A DNA stretch of 64,000 nucleotides from Sanderia malayensis. Taxonomy: Eukaryota; Cnidaria; Scyphozoa; Semaeostomeae; Pelagiidae. How positions within the stretch are numbered: position 1 is the first letter of the stretch; each line of letters opens with the position of its first letter. This document shows, piece by piece, positions 22,555-34,547 of this stretch. The stretch is from NCBI GenBank assembly GCA_013076295.1, contig RQOL01000616.1, positions 5,236,392-5,300,391 of the forward strand, in the 5' to 3' direction. Made by a program: the position numbers and the translations under genes. Below the pieces are notes generated by a model, which was given only the letters and a program-made list of their open reading frames with translations, was not told the DNA's origin and ran no database searches.

Positions 22555-23512
22555 CATACTCACCCTTTAAATCTGTTGTTCTTTTCATTTCAAATCCAAA
22601 TCTCTGACTTCCTTTGCGTTGACATTTCATCTTGAATAGCGTATGACAGTTCAAATGGGTTTATTGTTGGGTGAGTTAAATTTTTTGTTTATCTTTTCAT
22701 TTCATATCATTCTTTTAGTTCTTTTCATATTTTTTCAAGAGAAGCATCACCATACATTTTAATATTTTCATATTTTCTTTTCTAGCTTTTTTCTTGCTTC
22801 TCGATCATTCTTTTCATTATTCTTTTCATATTTTCAATCATGACTTACATTGTACATAGCACTTGGCTTACACTGAACGTGTTTACGTTATCATATCTAC
22901 CAATAATCAACGCTAAGCTCTCTCCTAAACATCAACGATTATTCAAACGACTAAAACCAGACGAACTACAACAGAGGACTTTGCATTCACACTTGAATGC
23001 AAAGTATCAAATTAGTACGCGTATTGATGTGTTCACATAGAACTTGGAATATTGACGATATAGAGACGAGAGACCTCATCAAAGGGTAACAAAGTCTTTC
23101 AAATGAGTCTTGGAAATTAAGTTCGTCTGGTTTTCATGTAAGATAAGAGAAAATAAAACCCCATTACAATACAACAATATTGACTTGAGGAAAATAGCTA
23201 AGCTTCACACACCCTGGACTACGAAAACAACGAACCGCAAAAAGCCTAAGTTTCATGAGCGAAAAATATACGAAACAAATGAATAACACCAGGGATTCTG
23301 ATTTTGCAACTAAATTCTAGATAATAAGACAAAAATCATTTACCCAAAGCATCAACCTTGGGCGAATGATGCCCTTCCCCAAGCGGAGTGTGAAAGGAAG
23401 GGATTAAAAAAGACCTATACAATCTTAGAAAGCTTTTAAAGTTGATACATATATACGTGGAGACAAATTTACACTGCAGATAGAGTAATACTCTAAAATA
23501 GTCTCGCATACG
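22555..23512. other. Convergent intergenic region
   Basis: About 0.96 kb between the TKFC 3' end and the RBM26/27 stop. The part at 22683-22840 is T-rich with recurring TTCTTTTCATATT-like words. A 66-residue open frame at 22840-23040 has no recognisable feature. The RBM26/27 3' UTR presumably covers the right side. Confidence 0.5.
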
Positions 23513-26500
23513 TTATCTTTTCCACGACCTTTCTTCCAAATCTTCTTCTTCGTCCTCTTCAAGTAGAAGAAGATCAGTTTCTTTATCGTCCAAATCACCA
23601 AGCTACAAAAAACAAATACTTATTTACAAATAGTAGACAGATAACATTCAACATTAACATGACTTGCAGACAACCAAGTTAGAAATTAATAACTCCTTCT
23701 TCGTTGGCCTTCTTCTGTGACAGAATCATATCAACAAGTAATGGTAAGGTCTTTGCTAACAAATAAATAACTACCGTAAATCCTCGAATAAGACCCCCGG
23801 GGCCTATTTGCAAAAACGAAATTTTAGTCTTATTATTGTTCAACATTAAGCAAAATAAAAGCTATACGATGCAGCCAATCAATGAAGTTATTGGTTTGAA
23901 CTTGCTGTTATTGGAATACATTCACTAAACAACTTCAATGTCTCGATACTTTAGCTCAATATTCTTGCAAATGAATATCAGGATGGGGGCTTATTCGAGG
24001 TAAGGGCTTATTCGAAGGTGGGGGGCTTATTCGAGGATTTAAGGCACAAATAACCAGATCGTTATAGCTGATTCTACAACAATAGACAACAACAAATATT
24101 CGAAGGAGTTAGGTTAAACAATGAAGTTGTTAGGTTTTACCAAATCCTCTTCTTCTTTGTCATCTTTGCTCAAAAGACTCGAAACTGAAGACGATCGTGT
24201 ACTTCGTCTCGGTATTTTGGCAGCAATTGGTGCATCAGTAGGTGCAACATTCCTTTTAGCGTTCTGTGAAGCATTGTACCAGGCGAGTACGAGTTTCTTG
24301 CCTTGGAAGACTGCTGCTTTTGTAGCAGCCTGGAATACGAAAAAAGACGTAAGAAAATTCTCCAATACTGTCAAGATCAAGCTGGCTGCATTGCAAACAA
24401 TTTCAAAATTCAAATATTAGTATTTACATATCATAAAAGCAATGTTTGTAACAAATGATGACATCATTTGATGCTACAGAAGTCCAAGTGTCAATAACTT
24501 ACTATTTCTGCCTGTTTCCTCGTGTGAAAAGAGAGAACCAATTTTCCACCGGGCTTTTCTTCGACGCGATCAATCTCACCGAAACCCTAAAAAACAAAAA
24601 TTAGAACCTTACATAGACTGATTAAAAATAAAAACACTGTTTATCATTAACTAAATACTATTAGTATATTAAGGCAAATATAAGCGCAGATAAATACCGT
24701 AAATCCTCGAATAAGCCCCCACCTTCGAATAAGCCCATCCCTCGAATAAGCCCCCATCCTGATAATCATTTGCAAGGATATTGAGCCCAAGTATCGAGAC
24801 ATTGAAGTTGTTTAGTGAATGTATTGCAAATAACAGCGAGTTTAAACCAATAACTTTATTGATTGGCTGCATCGTATAGCTTTTATTTTGCTTAATATCG
24901 AACAATTATCCAGCTAAAATTTCGGGGAGTTATTCGAGGATTTATGGTATTAATATGCAGGCTTTTGCTGCATGTTAAATGATGGGGTTAAATAAGCTAT
25001 TTATCTTACCGCAAACTGCGCAACAACAGCATCCTTGTCAACCTCATCATAGCCTGTGACTAAGATTTGCCTTGGTCTGTTATCCACCACAGCCCTTGAT
25101 ACCGTGTGTCCCTTACCACGTGATGCTAACTGACCTCGACCTCGTCCACGACCTCTGCCTCGCCCTCCTCGAACTCCGTGAGCCACAAGCTTGGACTTCA
25201 TGTTATCCAGAAATTTACCCTGGAAAACAACAACACAAAGGAAATCGTAAAAAGACTGAGATAGATAAACTACAAGACTACTCAAAGAAGTTATAAACAG
25301 AATTAACAGTGGATCTTGAGCAAAAGCGTAACATAATTGACAAAACCATCATAGATACGAAGTAATAACGTCAAACAATTGTTGTCCCACCTCTTGATCA
25401 ACATCATTAATAGATTTCTTGGCGTCTAGTGCTTCTTCAAAACCAGCAAACTGCTTGTTATACAGCTCAATCTCGCGATCAAGCTGCTCTTTCTGCATCT
25501 GAAAATATCAGGGAGTCATAACGTCCTGGTAGATCACTCAAACATAATGAAAGCTTCTAAAAAACTCGATCAAACCTATCAACCAATCAAAATACATTTG
25601 CATTTGATTATTCACCCTTTACACCAGCCTCACACACCATAAATATTAACCAAACATAAATATTTGAAAAGAAACCAGTACTCAAACATGCCTGTGTTTA
25701 AATCGATAGACACAAACAAAGCAAAATATCATGCCTAAAGATGCAGCTACTTACAGCTTGCTTGGACAGTTTCTTGGCAGGTTTGCTTTGCTGACTGCTG
25801 ATGTCATTTCTTATTTTATCGATGCTGGTTGTTAATGTCTTCAAAGCCTTGATAGAAAAAATACCCAAACATTAAAGCCAGACAGATCCCCAAAGGCAAA
25901 TTGATACATTTCCACGTGAAGTGAAAAACGACATTAGATAATTATTCTTCACAAGCACTCACATTCATCAGCAAACTCTTTTCTGTTGCACTCATACTTT
26001 TATTCTTTTCGAGTTTTGTTATCAAAACCTGAAGGAAACAAACATACGCATATAAATTCTCAATATCAAATGCAATATTATACTAAGCACCGTTCACAAA
26101 CTTAATTTTTGCTGCAGTCATATCTATATCAATGGTTATAGGCAAACAACAACTAGTCATGCTCTAAATGATTGCCTTCGCACGCCTAGTAACTTAGAGT
26201 ACAAACCAGCATATAAGAACCAATGGATTAAGAACCTTCAGGTTGATATTTCTGCTCAAAACAATAGAAGAAACAATAGCCTATTGTCTTGGAACAATAG
26301 GCTGGATGGAAATTTACAGGTTCTTATATGCGGGTTTTTACTGTAGAACATTCGTTAATACCTTCTGTTCTTTGATTTGCTTTTCAAGAAGTGATTGTCT
26401 CTGCTTTTGAATCTCCAACTTTTTCTTCAGAGCCTCCTGAAAAATGAGAGAGAATCCTTCATCAGTCACCGTGGATCAGACCATTGTCTAAAACCAATAA

Positions 26501-29500
26501 ATGCAACTTGTTAATACACCCTAAAATCATTCTGTATAATGCAACCCTTAAATCCACCCTACCTTCTTTGCTTCCACTTGTTTTCGCTGCACAGCTTGAG
26601 GTGTGTTTTCAGGATTGACATACGTCGTTTGATTGGCTGCCGGCAAACGAGGCTTCTCGCCACCAGCCTCTTCGTCAGCACCAGTTGACGACGTCTTAGC
26701 TACATTTCCAGATGTCGTGCTTACAGCCGTACCTTCACCAGTAGGCAACTGAAAAGCATTCGACTGAAGAAAGATACAAATAAGTATATAGCAATCTCGG
26801 AATACAGATATTACTACTGAAATAAAAACCAATAGCATGATAGTCTTCGAGAAGCTAATCTTTTCAACTACTCACAACAGGAAAATCTTTGGATTTATTA
26901 TGCCAGAAGAGTTTAATGAATCGATTGCCAAGAACAGCTTCTGGTGAACTGTATGCCCTTCTTGCCTCCATGTTGTTGGAAAATTGTACGAGGGCTGCTT
27001 GCGGGTCTTTCTCATATTGCACCTTGAAGATACAAAGATACAAACATTAATTAGAAGCAAACAAAACACTTACAACGTAAAATTACTCCACCTAACATGA
27101 AGCATGTCCATTGTTACATTATGTACCATCATGGCATTGTCATATTTATTTATCTTAGTATATTGCAATGTATTCAGAGTTGCTCGCTATAGATAAACCT
27201 AGGAAATGCATACCTGTATGTTAACAATGGTTCCAAACTTTTGAAAGTACTCGCTAATCTTAACGGCGGTGTTGTTCTCCTTTGGTATTTTACGGACCTC
27301 GAGAATGGTCTGGTTCATAAATGGCCGCCTGGGCTGGTTGTACGATGACAACTGACCTGTCTTGCTGGCCACGGTTGGTGTTAGACCAGAAGACATCATC
27401 GCCATGGGGGGCATACCAGGTGGTGGGTGAAGAACAGGTGGAAAGGTATTTGCTAACGGCTGAAGAGGAGCCTGGGCTGGATGCAGCGACGATGGAGTGT
27501 ACATCTTCCTCAAAAACTCTTCAGCTGAAGGACAACAAACAAAATCACATAAACTTAACTTGAGATTCATGTAAACTAAAAGCTAACAAAATATGGGGCT
27601 TTGCCCCGTTTACCTTAGCATAGCCAATGCTTACTTCTAACTGAAATCCTTTAAAAGCTACATCTCACACAGAAGGCTTACAAATATTAGTAAACACAAA
27701 AAAATTCCTACAACATAGACATTAAAGGTGCCATGTCGTATTTACACAACACAGCACTCAGCTGAACAAATAACACAAGTTTTAGAGTCAGGCATCGCAA
27801 ACAATTACCTGTCATTGAGGTCGGGGGGTACGTCGCTGGCATGTTGTAGATGCTGTTCGGTTGTGCCTTGTTGAATGACTTTTGGTGCTGTGCAATCCAA
27901 ACCGGGACCGTTGCAGGCTCTGTTACGTCTATTGAAGGCTCTTCTGGGTTGTAAGCTTCATTGCCATTACTTTGCAGAGCAGGATCTTTCGCGCCTGTAA
28001 GATAAACACCACTGTTGTACATGACGTATATAACTTGCAAATTCGATGCAAAAAAGTATATATATTCATGTTATAAGACTTTGTTTCAAAAATATTTTAA
28101 TTGACCCGTGTCTTCGTTTTTTCCTGTTTTTTTTACTTCATTTTCGTAGCCATTTTCGATTGAATTTATTACTTAATCATACAAAATTGTATTATATAAC
28201 ATTATACCATACAGTTGTTAGATAATATTATTATTATTGCACTGTATAATTATTTGATTTATTATCTCGTTGAAGGCGCTGCGGTGCATGTGTGTTAAAT
28301 AATAATACAGTAGATTTGGTATCATAGCATAATTGGTATCTAAGATAACAGGCCTTGCTTAGATAGCTAGAAATATACATAACAGGCCTTGCTTAGATAG
28401 CAAGAAATATAGTGAGAAAAAGCAAAATAACACGCTCTTATCCCTCGTAATCTGCAGACTTTACCTGTCTTTTTTGAGCTTTCTTCGCCTTTCTCTTTCA
28501 CGTCATTAACAGCCGGTTTGATCGATGCCAAGGCCGGTTTCGGTTCGGCAAGTACCGGCATCTTCACCGGCATTTCAGACGGAGTTGTCACCGGTCTTTG
28601 CTGTCCGGGCACCATCGTTAGACCAGTGTCTAGCCTCAAGCCCATGGATGAGATGCCGGCCGTAGACGTGTGATTAGCTATCACATTTGAACCGGAGAGC
28701 GGACCGACGCCCGGAAAAAGATCGCCGATCTGCGGAGGCACTGGTCCGGGCAATACCGGCAATCGTAACATGCCAGGAAGTCTGTGGTCATCCACTATTA
28801 CCGGATCTCTACCGTGATCAAACGGACAACTTTCACCCAGCAAACAGAAACCTTTTTCTGAAACAGACAAAAATATCCATCCAATACCTTCAATGATGAA
28901 TTGCCAAATCACTCTACACTACAAATATCAGCACTAGCTCAAATAGAAGCACCAGTCTAACAACAGTGGAGTTAGGATCAACCACAACAATGCTTCTAAT
29001 GCTCCTTATATTGCCTATTTTCACAACACTTCATCATTTTATGTTATTTAAGTTGCATTGCATTTACTGACTAAATGACTATTAAAGGAATATTAGAGTG
29101 AAATAAAGAAAGATCTCATTTATCCATGTATAAAAAACCAAACCTTCATAATCTCTACATCTGCCTCTCTTTTTGTAGCCCCTCCTTTCCTCGCTCCTTC
29201 TGCGTCGATCCCTTCTGGGTCTGTGACGTCTTCCCGGAGGAGAACTTCGTCTTGGACTTCGCCTTGCAAATGGTGAAACGCTCCTTTCTGGCCTTCCTCT
29301 AGCCATGCTCCTATCAAGATCATTTCTTGCTCTCTTAACTCCAGAATGATCAAATGACGATGCTAAATTTTCCCTTCCCCTTCGCCAATTTCTCTGACGA
29401 TGTCCATGTTCACCAGTGCTTCGTCTTTTTCTGTTAGCGTCTAGATGTTGGCTGGTGCTGGGCTCAGTTTTATCTTCTTTCACTTCTTCCTCCTTGCTTG

Positions 29501-30458
29501 GTTCTTCTTCATTGTTTTCCTGCACGACTTCTGGAACAATCTCCTCTTTTTCCTCCACCACAACCTCTGGGTTTTTATCTTCACCTGAAGCATCTTTAAC
29601 TGGCTCCTAAAGCAAAGATAAGGAACTCAAATAAGATAAGCATAGCTTGGCAATGCTGCTACTGCAATAGTGCAGAGACAACTTTAAAGACAACATTTTC
29701 TGCTGCTACATTAAACTCTTATTTATGCATTGTAAGTGCCATTTACATAAAATTATGAATTTACACCTTACCTCTGCACCCTCTTTGCCAGGTTTAATTT
29801 GAAGTTGATTTGATGGCAAGTATGACTGATCTTCCAATGCTTCAAATAGCTTGGAGACAAAAACCTTTGTATCTGTACAGAAAGCATCAAAACATAGAGA
29901 TTAAAAATCTGATGATTGTGGCTATTACAAAAATACAACAACATAAAGGACAATACAATCTCACCATCACCAAGGAAAACATCAAGCTGATCCATACAGA
30001 CATCTTGCAATTCTTTCAGTGGTTTCTCCTTCTTTAATAAAGCGACCACATATTTGGCAAGTGCAGATGGATCAGCATCACATCTGAAAACAAGCAAGAA
30101 ATTCCATGCAGTTAGCTCACATGGACCAGTCAAGCAAAGAAGCCTTCAATATTTCACAAAGGTGGTTTTTTATAGTTTGTCTCCAAGGTTTAACTGTTAA
30201 TAAATAGCCTTGCTTCTGAAGTAATTAGGGGCTAATTATAGTTTTCAATCAGTCAGCCATTTGTAGCAAACTTAAAATTTAATCTCATATACATGAAACA
30301 CGGACGGTGTTGTATTTTTAACTTAACTTAATTAATCTAATCAACATATAAAAGTTTGCAGTGATAGTGAAATATAATTAGTAAACAACAATAACTTACA
30401 TAGGCTTCAGTTTCTCTGTCAACCAAATGCGAAGAGCCTCGACATTTTCGATTATCAT
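23513..30458 (-). CDS. RBM26: RNA-binding protein RBM26/RBM27, 17 coding exons
   Basis: Coding exons in transcript order: 30458-30400, 30083-29965, 29872-29772, 29606-29144, 28857-28465, 27994-27809, 27524-27214, 27022-26876, 26763-26563, 26436-26362, 26028-25963, 25847-25755, 25498-25391, 25219-25010, 24586-24503, 24329-24141, 23602-23513. All joins keep phase and give 964 residues (human RBM26 about 1,000). Order: PWI-like N-terminal fold (MIIENVEALRIWL, CDADPSALAKYV); acidic then Arg/Ser-rich stretch; CCCH zinc finger at 243-262 (C-x8-C-x5-C-x3-H); Pro-rich linker with YNPEEPSI; RRM at about 510-590; coiled coil at about 660-770; RGG-like GRGRGRGRG box; second RRM-like domain at about 825-905; acidic tail ending EERSWKR. 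These proteins belong to the nuclear poly(A)-tail exosome targeting machinery. RBM26 and RBM27 are vertebrate paralogues; this is probably the pre-duplication form. Confidence 0.95.
23772..24046 (+). mobile_element. Inverted-repeat MITE, family A, copy 1 (RBM26 intron 16)
   Basis: A 275-bp element begins TACCGTAAATCCTCGAATAAG and ends with the imperfect complement (GGGGGCTTATTCGAGGATTTAAGG). It lacks coding capacity, as expected of a miniature inverted-repeat element. Its interior is shared with the copy at 24695-24950 in the opposite orientation. Confidence 0.75.
24695..24950 (-). mobile_element. Inverted-repeat MITE, family A, copy 2 (RBM26 intron 14)
   Basis: The reverse complement of this 256-bp element aligns with 23772-24046 almost throughout, including AAGCTATACGATGCAGCC in the interior and both terminal repeats. 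It lies in the intron between coding exons 14 and 15 of RBM26/27. Confidence 0.75.
26200..26345 (+). mobile_element. Inverted-repeat MITE, family B, copy 1 (RBM26 intron 9)
   Basis: The element starts TACAAACCAGCATATAAGAAC and ends GTTCTTATATGCGGGTTTTTACTGTA, which are imperfect inverted repeats. The middle holds an internal palindrome (AACAATAGCCTATTGT and AACAATAGGCT). It matches the copy at 63232-63383 over its whole length. Confidence 0.75.
28345..28412. repeat. 34-bp direct repeat, two copies (RBM26 intron 5)
   Basis: ATAACAGGCCTTGCTTAGAT and the following 14 bases occur twice in tandem with one difference (GCTAG/GCAAG). A recent local duplication in an intron. Confidence 0.85.
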
Positions 30459-31581
30459 TTTCAGAGCAATGGTTTTTTAGATCAGGTCTTCGGTAATCAA
30501 AGCTGCAGACATGCGATCTGATCTGAGAAGCAATACAGATGGCCTAGGCACGGCAGTAAGCAACTCACGGAAATCCACCAGTAAAAAGCATCTGACGAAA
30601 ACTATTTAACACCGCAAAAGCTGAATTCAATTTCTTATTAGTGTGATGTGTTGATAGTATCTTTCCAGTTCAACGCAAAACGCAGTATAACCGCTATATG
30701 AGTTGGTTAATGTTAGCTTTGCGCTTCGAGTGAATTGTAAAAACAACGATTGGACTGGACCAGAGCCAGTGGATGAAGTTACGCGACTGACAACACCGAC
30801 AGGAGAGGAGACGAACAGGTGATAAACGAAGATTTCGGGCGTTCCGTTACAACTTTCAACAATTCGCTATACTTCTCATATATATTTTTCAGAAATATAT
30901 GATTGAAAACGGCTTTAAAATGTGCGTATTATAATCCAGAAAGTTACATGATATCACTAAAGATCTATGTGATGAAGCCCAAAGCAGCACGAGGACATTA
31001 TTAAATGGAGCGACTTCATGTAATGTAGTATCCAATTCAGCCGTGACGTCGCATTCACAGGGATACAAGAACACTGCTTTTGTTATGCTTCATGTAAAGA
31101 GTCTTGAAATCGCAAGAAATTAATCCAAGAAGTCATTTTTCACACAGGGACACAAAGGCATAGTTAGTGTAAGGCCTAAAAATCAGCAGGAGTAAAGGGA
31201 GTAAGGCCTTTTTCTCTTGTTCAAATCAATTTTCTATAGCTTTGTAAAGCTAGTTGTTGATTTTTTTCATGAACACAAAGCTTGCTTTATAATCTCCTGT
31301 TAAGTGGAAAAGATTTTGAATTAAAACGTCATCATTGTATTGTACTGAATTTTGCTACGACACGAGTCCACCACGATAGTTTTAAAACAATTGAATTTCA
31401 CAACCGCTGTCTGCTCAACGCAATCAAGATATCAATAAAAATAGAGAGCATTCAGAATCTGGTAAGTAGCGTTAATATTAGATGGGGATAATTTGTAGAT
31501 GGCAGTAATCAGATGCGTGCCTAAAGGCCAGGCAAATAGTTTTAATTTAAAGCTGTAACATATTTCTTGCAGGTTTTCAAA
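30459..31581. promoter_or_regulatory. Divergent intergenic region RBM26/DCUN1D5
   Basis: About 1.1 kb between the two start codons. A pyrimidine tract ending in TTCTTGCAG at 31572 precedes the DCUN1D5 ATG by nine bases and looks like a 3' splice acceptor, so DCUN1D5 probably has a 5' non-coding exon in this interval. No other motif was identified. Confidence 0.4.
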
Positions 31582-33160
31582 ATGGCACCAAAAAGAAAAA
31601 GAAAATCTCCTGGTACCGAAGAAAATAAAAAAGATATAATGAGTACTTTTGTCAGGTAAACTTTTAGAAAGTTCAATATTAGACTCTGTGGTTTGGTTTG
31701 GAAGGGATTCAATTTTTCTATTTTTTTTGTTTTTACTTTTATATATGTGCAATGTATTTGAATAGTCCATACATAATGCTTTATTAAAATATTGATTAGG
31801 TCTTCAAAGGTGTTTATTCCATCTCATGATCAAGACAGAGGATTCTCGGCCAAAAGATGTGAATCGTGGTTTAACAAATACGCAGGTACATTAGCATTAC
31901 TATTATTATTATTATTGATATTAGTATTTTCAATGTGTCAGTGTTTGAAATCAGACCTCTTTAATATGATCTCCTGTTTCTCATAGAACAAAGTACAGAT
32001 TATGGGATCATTGGACCGGAAGGAATGGAGGAATTTTGCAAGGACATAGGTGTTAATCCGGATGATGTGAGTGCTTGTAAAAATAACAAAATTCCACACC
32101 TATGCTTCAGTTGCTTTATTGTAGCATTGTTTGCTTGTTTGTTCTCTCACCAAAACAGTAATAAGAAGACTGTTTTAAAATTTTCTCATTTTTTACTTCA
32201 GGTTGTGATGTTAGTAGTAGCATGGAAGCTCAGTGCTGAAAATATGGGATTTTTCAAACTAAATGAATGGAAAACAGGAATGACCTTACTAGGGTATGTT
32301 GTGTGAATATTTTATAATCACAATGTAATCATAATAACATACAATGGATTTATGATGAGAATTAATGTTGAGATTTTTGTCTTCAGGTGTGATTCAACAG
32401 CAAAATTAAAAGCAAAATTGGGCTCTTTAAGATTGTTACTGAAGGACAATGCAAGCTTTAAGAAGATTTATAGATATGCATTTGACTTTTCCAGGGTAAG
32501 CTATGAACATTGATCTTGCATCCTGTGATTTTAAGGAAATGTTGTTCTAGCATTGGTACAATAATGGAAACATGTTGAAAATTTGCATCACATTTCTGCA
32601 AATATTAGTAAAAAATATGTGTTGTACTTTTCAGGAGAAAAATCAAAGAAGTTTAGATATTGATACTGGCAAGGGAATGCTGGAAATTCTTCTTCGAGAT
32701 ATATGGCCGCAACTTTACATGTTTTTTGAATACTTAAATGTATGTTATCACTTGAATGTATTGGCTGCTTGTTGGGGGTGATACTTTTGAAAACGTCAAT
32801 AAATATTTCAACCTTCTTTCCAGCAAACAAAATACCAAGTGATTAATAGAGACCAGTGGAATAGCATATTAGAATTCATCAGAACAGTTGACCCAGCATT
32901 CAATAATTATGATGTTGAGGGTGCATGTAAGTATAATAATCTAATATAATAATAATATGATAGTTACATTTATTAAAAATATGGTGGATTGTAATTTATA
33001 TTGATCTATTTCTGCTCAGCACAAGGTTGATATTTTCCCCACAAGTTAAACAATGCTAAAGGACCTTAAATAACAATTTTTGCTTTTTACAGGGCCTGTG
33101 ATGTTAGATGAATTTGTGGAATATGCAAAAAATAAACATTTCATGGCGATCCAGGACTAG
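31582..33160 (+). CDS. DCUN1D5: DCN1-like protein 5 (cullin neddylation factor)
   Basis: Exons 31582-31655, 31800-31885, 31987-32066, 32202-32293, 32387-32495, 32635-32739, 32824-32926 and 33093-33160 join in phase to 238 residues (human DCUN1D5 has 237). The N terminus MAPKRKRKSPG parallels the nuclear-localisation-like start of vertebrate DCUN1D5. The PONY (cullin-binding) domain fills the rest: GPEGMEEFCKDIGV, MLVVAWKLSAENMGFF, WKTGMTLLGCDS, IYRYAFDFSR, QRSLDIDTGKGML and the C-terminal WPVMLDEFVEYAK. DCN1-like proteins act as co-E3 factors that hold the NEDD8-E2 on cullins. DCUN1D4 is the alternative, but it has a longer N terminus. Confidence 0.94.
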
Positions 33161-34547
33161 ACTAAGACACACAAGAAATGCGAGAGAAAGTAGGTTACAT
33201 CATTAAAATTCACCATCTCTTAGAGGCCAGCAACAATTTTGAAAGATATTTATTTCCAATTGTTTTATTGTGTAGCTTTACACTTGTTTGTTGAGTGGCA
33301 GATCTAACATGAGTTGTATTGAAAAGGAAACATCAGGCCTTATTTTAGGCTTCATTACAACATAAAATAACATTGTTTTCATGTGTAGCTTATTTGTAAA
33401 TATGTGAATTATGTCAGTGAATATTATTCACCTAACATCACCTCACTTTAAAAATATTTTAAGGTTAAGCTTACCACACATTTTCATCTTTGTAGATCTG
33501 CCACTAGTTTCTCTCTGAATTCTAATTCGAACAATTTTTTAGCAAAATTTTCAATTCCATAAATGCTTTATTGAAATGCATAGCATTAAAGTTAGAATTA
33601 TAAGTAAAACAGCAAGTTTTGACATTATATTATTGTAGCTTGAGCTTCTATGTATTTTAGTGTTGTTAACATTAATTTCAATTTAACATTATTTTGGTCT
33701 TATTTTTCCTTATTTATATAACCTCCTTTAATTTATCAATCATTCTTCTTCTGTTATTTTCTTATTATTTAGTTTTGTCAAATGATGAAGATTGCTTGGC
33801 AGTCTTAAAACTATATATATATAAACGTTTATGATAAATTTGAGTTAATTATTGTGATTATATTTTTTCTGAGTTTGTTGTAAATTGAAATTTTGTAAAA
33901 TTCCATATATACAATTTGCTTTGACGCATACGTTTTTTTGCTCTTAGAAAAACCACATACGTAATATACTCCAATTTCTGAAAATCTGACATTTATACTT
34001 TGCTTCTTTATTTCGAAACCCTTAAAGGTCGAGGTTGTGACTATCACAACATCATGTGACGCATCACATGACCAAATGCGCGGCAACTATCAAAAATATT
34101 CAAATGCTAAATAACGACAACACGAGCAATGATGTTCCGCTATAACATGCGTCCAAAACAACAATAGAGATACCACAAGATTATTTTATATCCTATCTCT
34201 ATAAGAACAACTCAAAGAAAAAAAGAAAATGATACTTTAACTTTAATTTTGATAAATACATCATTGTACATGCAGCCATGTGGCGTGAGCGAGAACAAAA
34301 ACTAATAGGCTTCGCATCGCAATGAGCGTACAAGAAAGCTAAGGCACGGGTAGAGAGTTTACGAGTTTTTAACTTTGTTGCTGTAAAAAGTAAAATCCAT
34401 AGACTGACAAAAATGACAAAAATTAAACCTATCTTTCCTATCTATGCAAATGTGAAAGGCTTAATTGTTGATATTTACATGCAGTTGAAAAGATGAAGGG
34501 CAAGTAATGCATTGAAATACCTTCTTTCTCTTCCAATTAAGTAATGC
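33161..34547. other. Convergent intergenic region, nothing recognised
   Basis: About 1.4 kb of AT-rich sequence between the stops of DCUN1D5 and the ISWI gene, presumably with both 3' UTRs. Open frames here are short and have no recognisable features. Confidence 0.5.

Noticed and set aside
22840..23040. 66-residue plus-strand frame between TKFC and RBM26
   Set aside because: No domain, no splice context, and it lies in AT-rich intergenic sequence.
24121..24420. 99-residue plus-strand frame beginning MKLLGFTKSSSS
   Set aside because: It is the antisense shadow of RBM26 coding exon 16.
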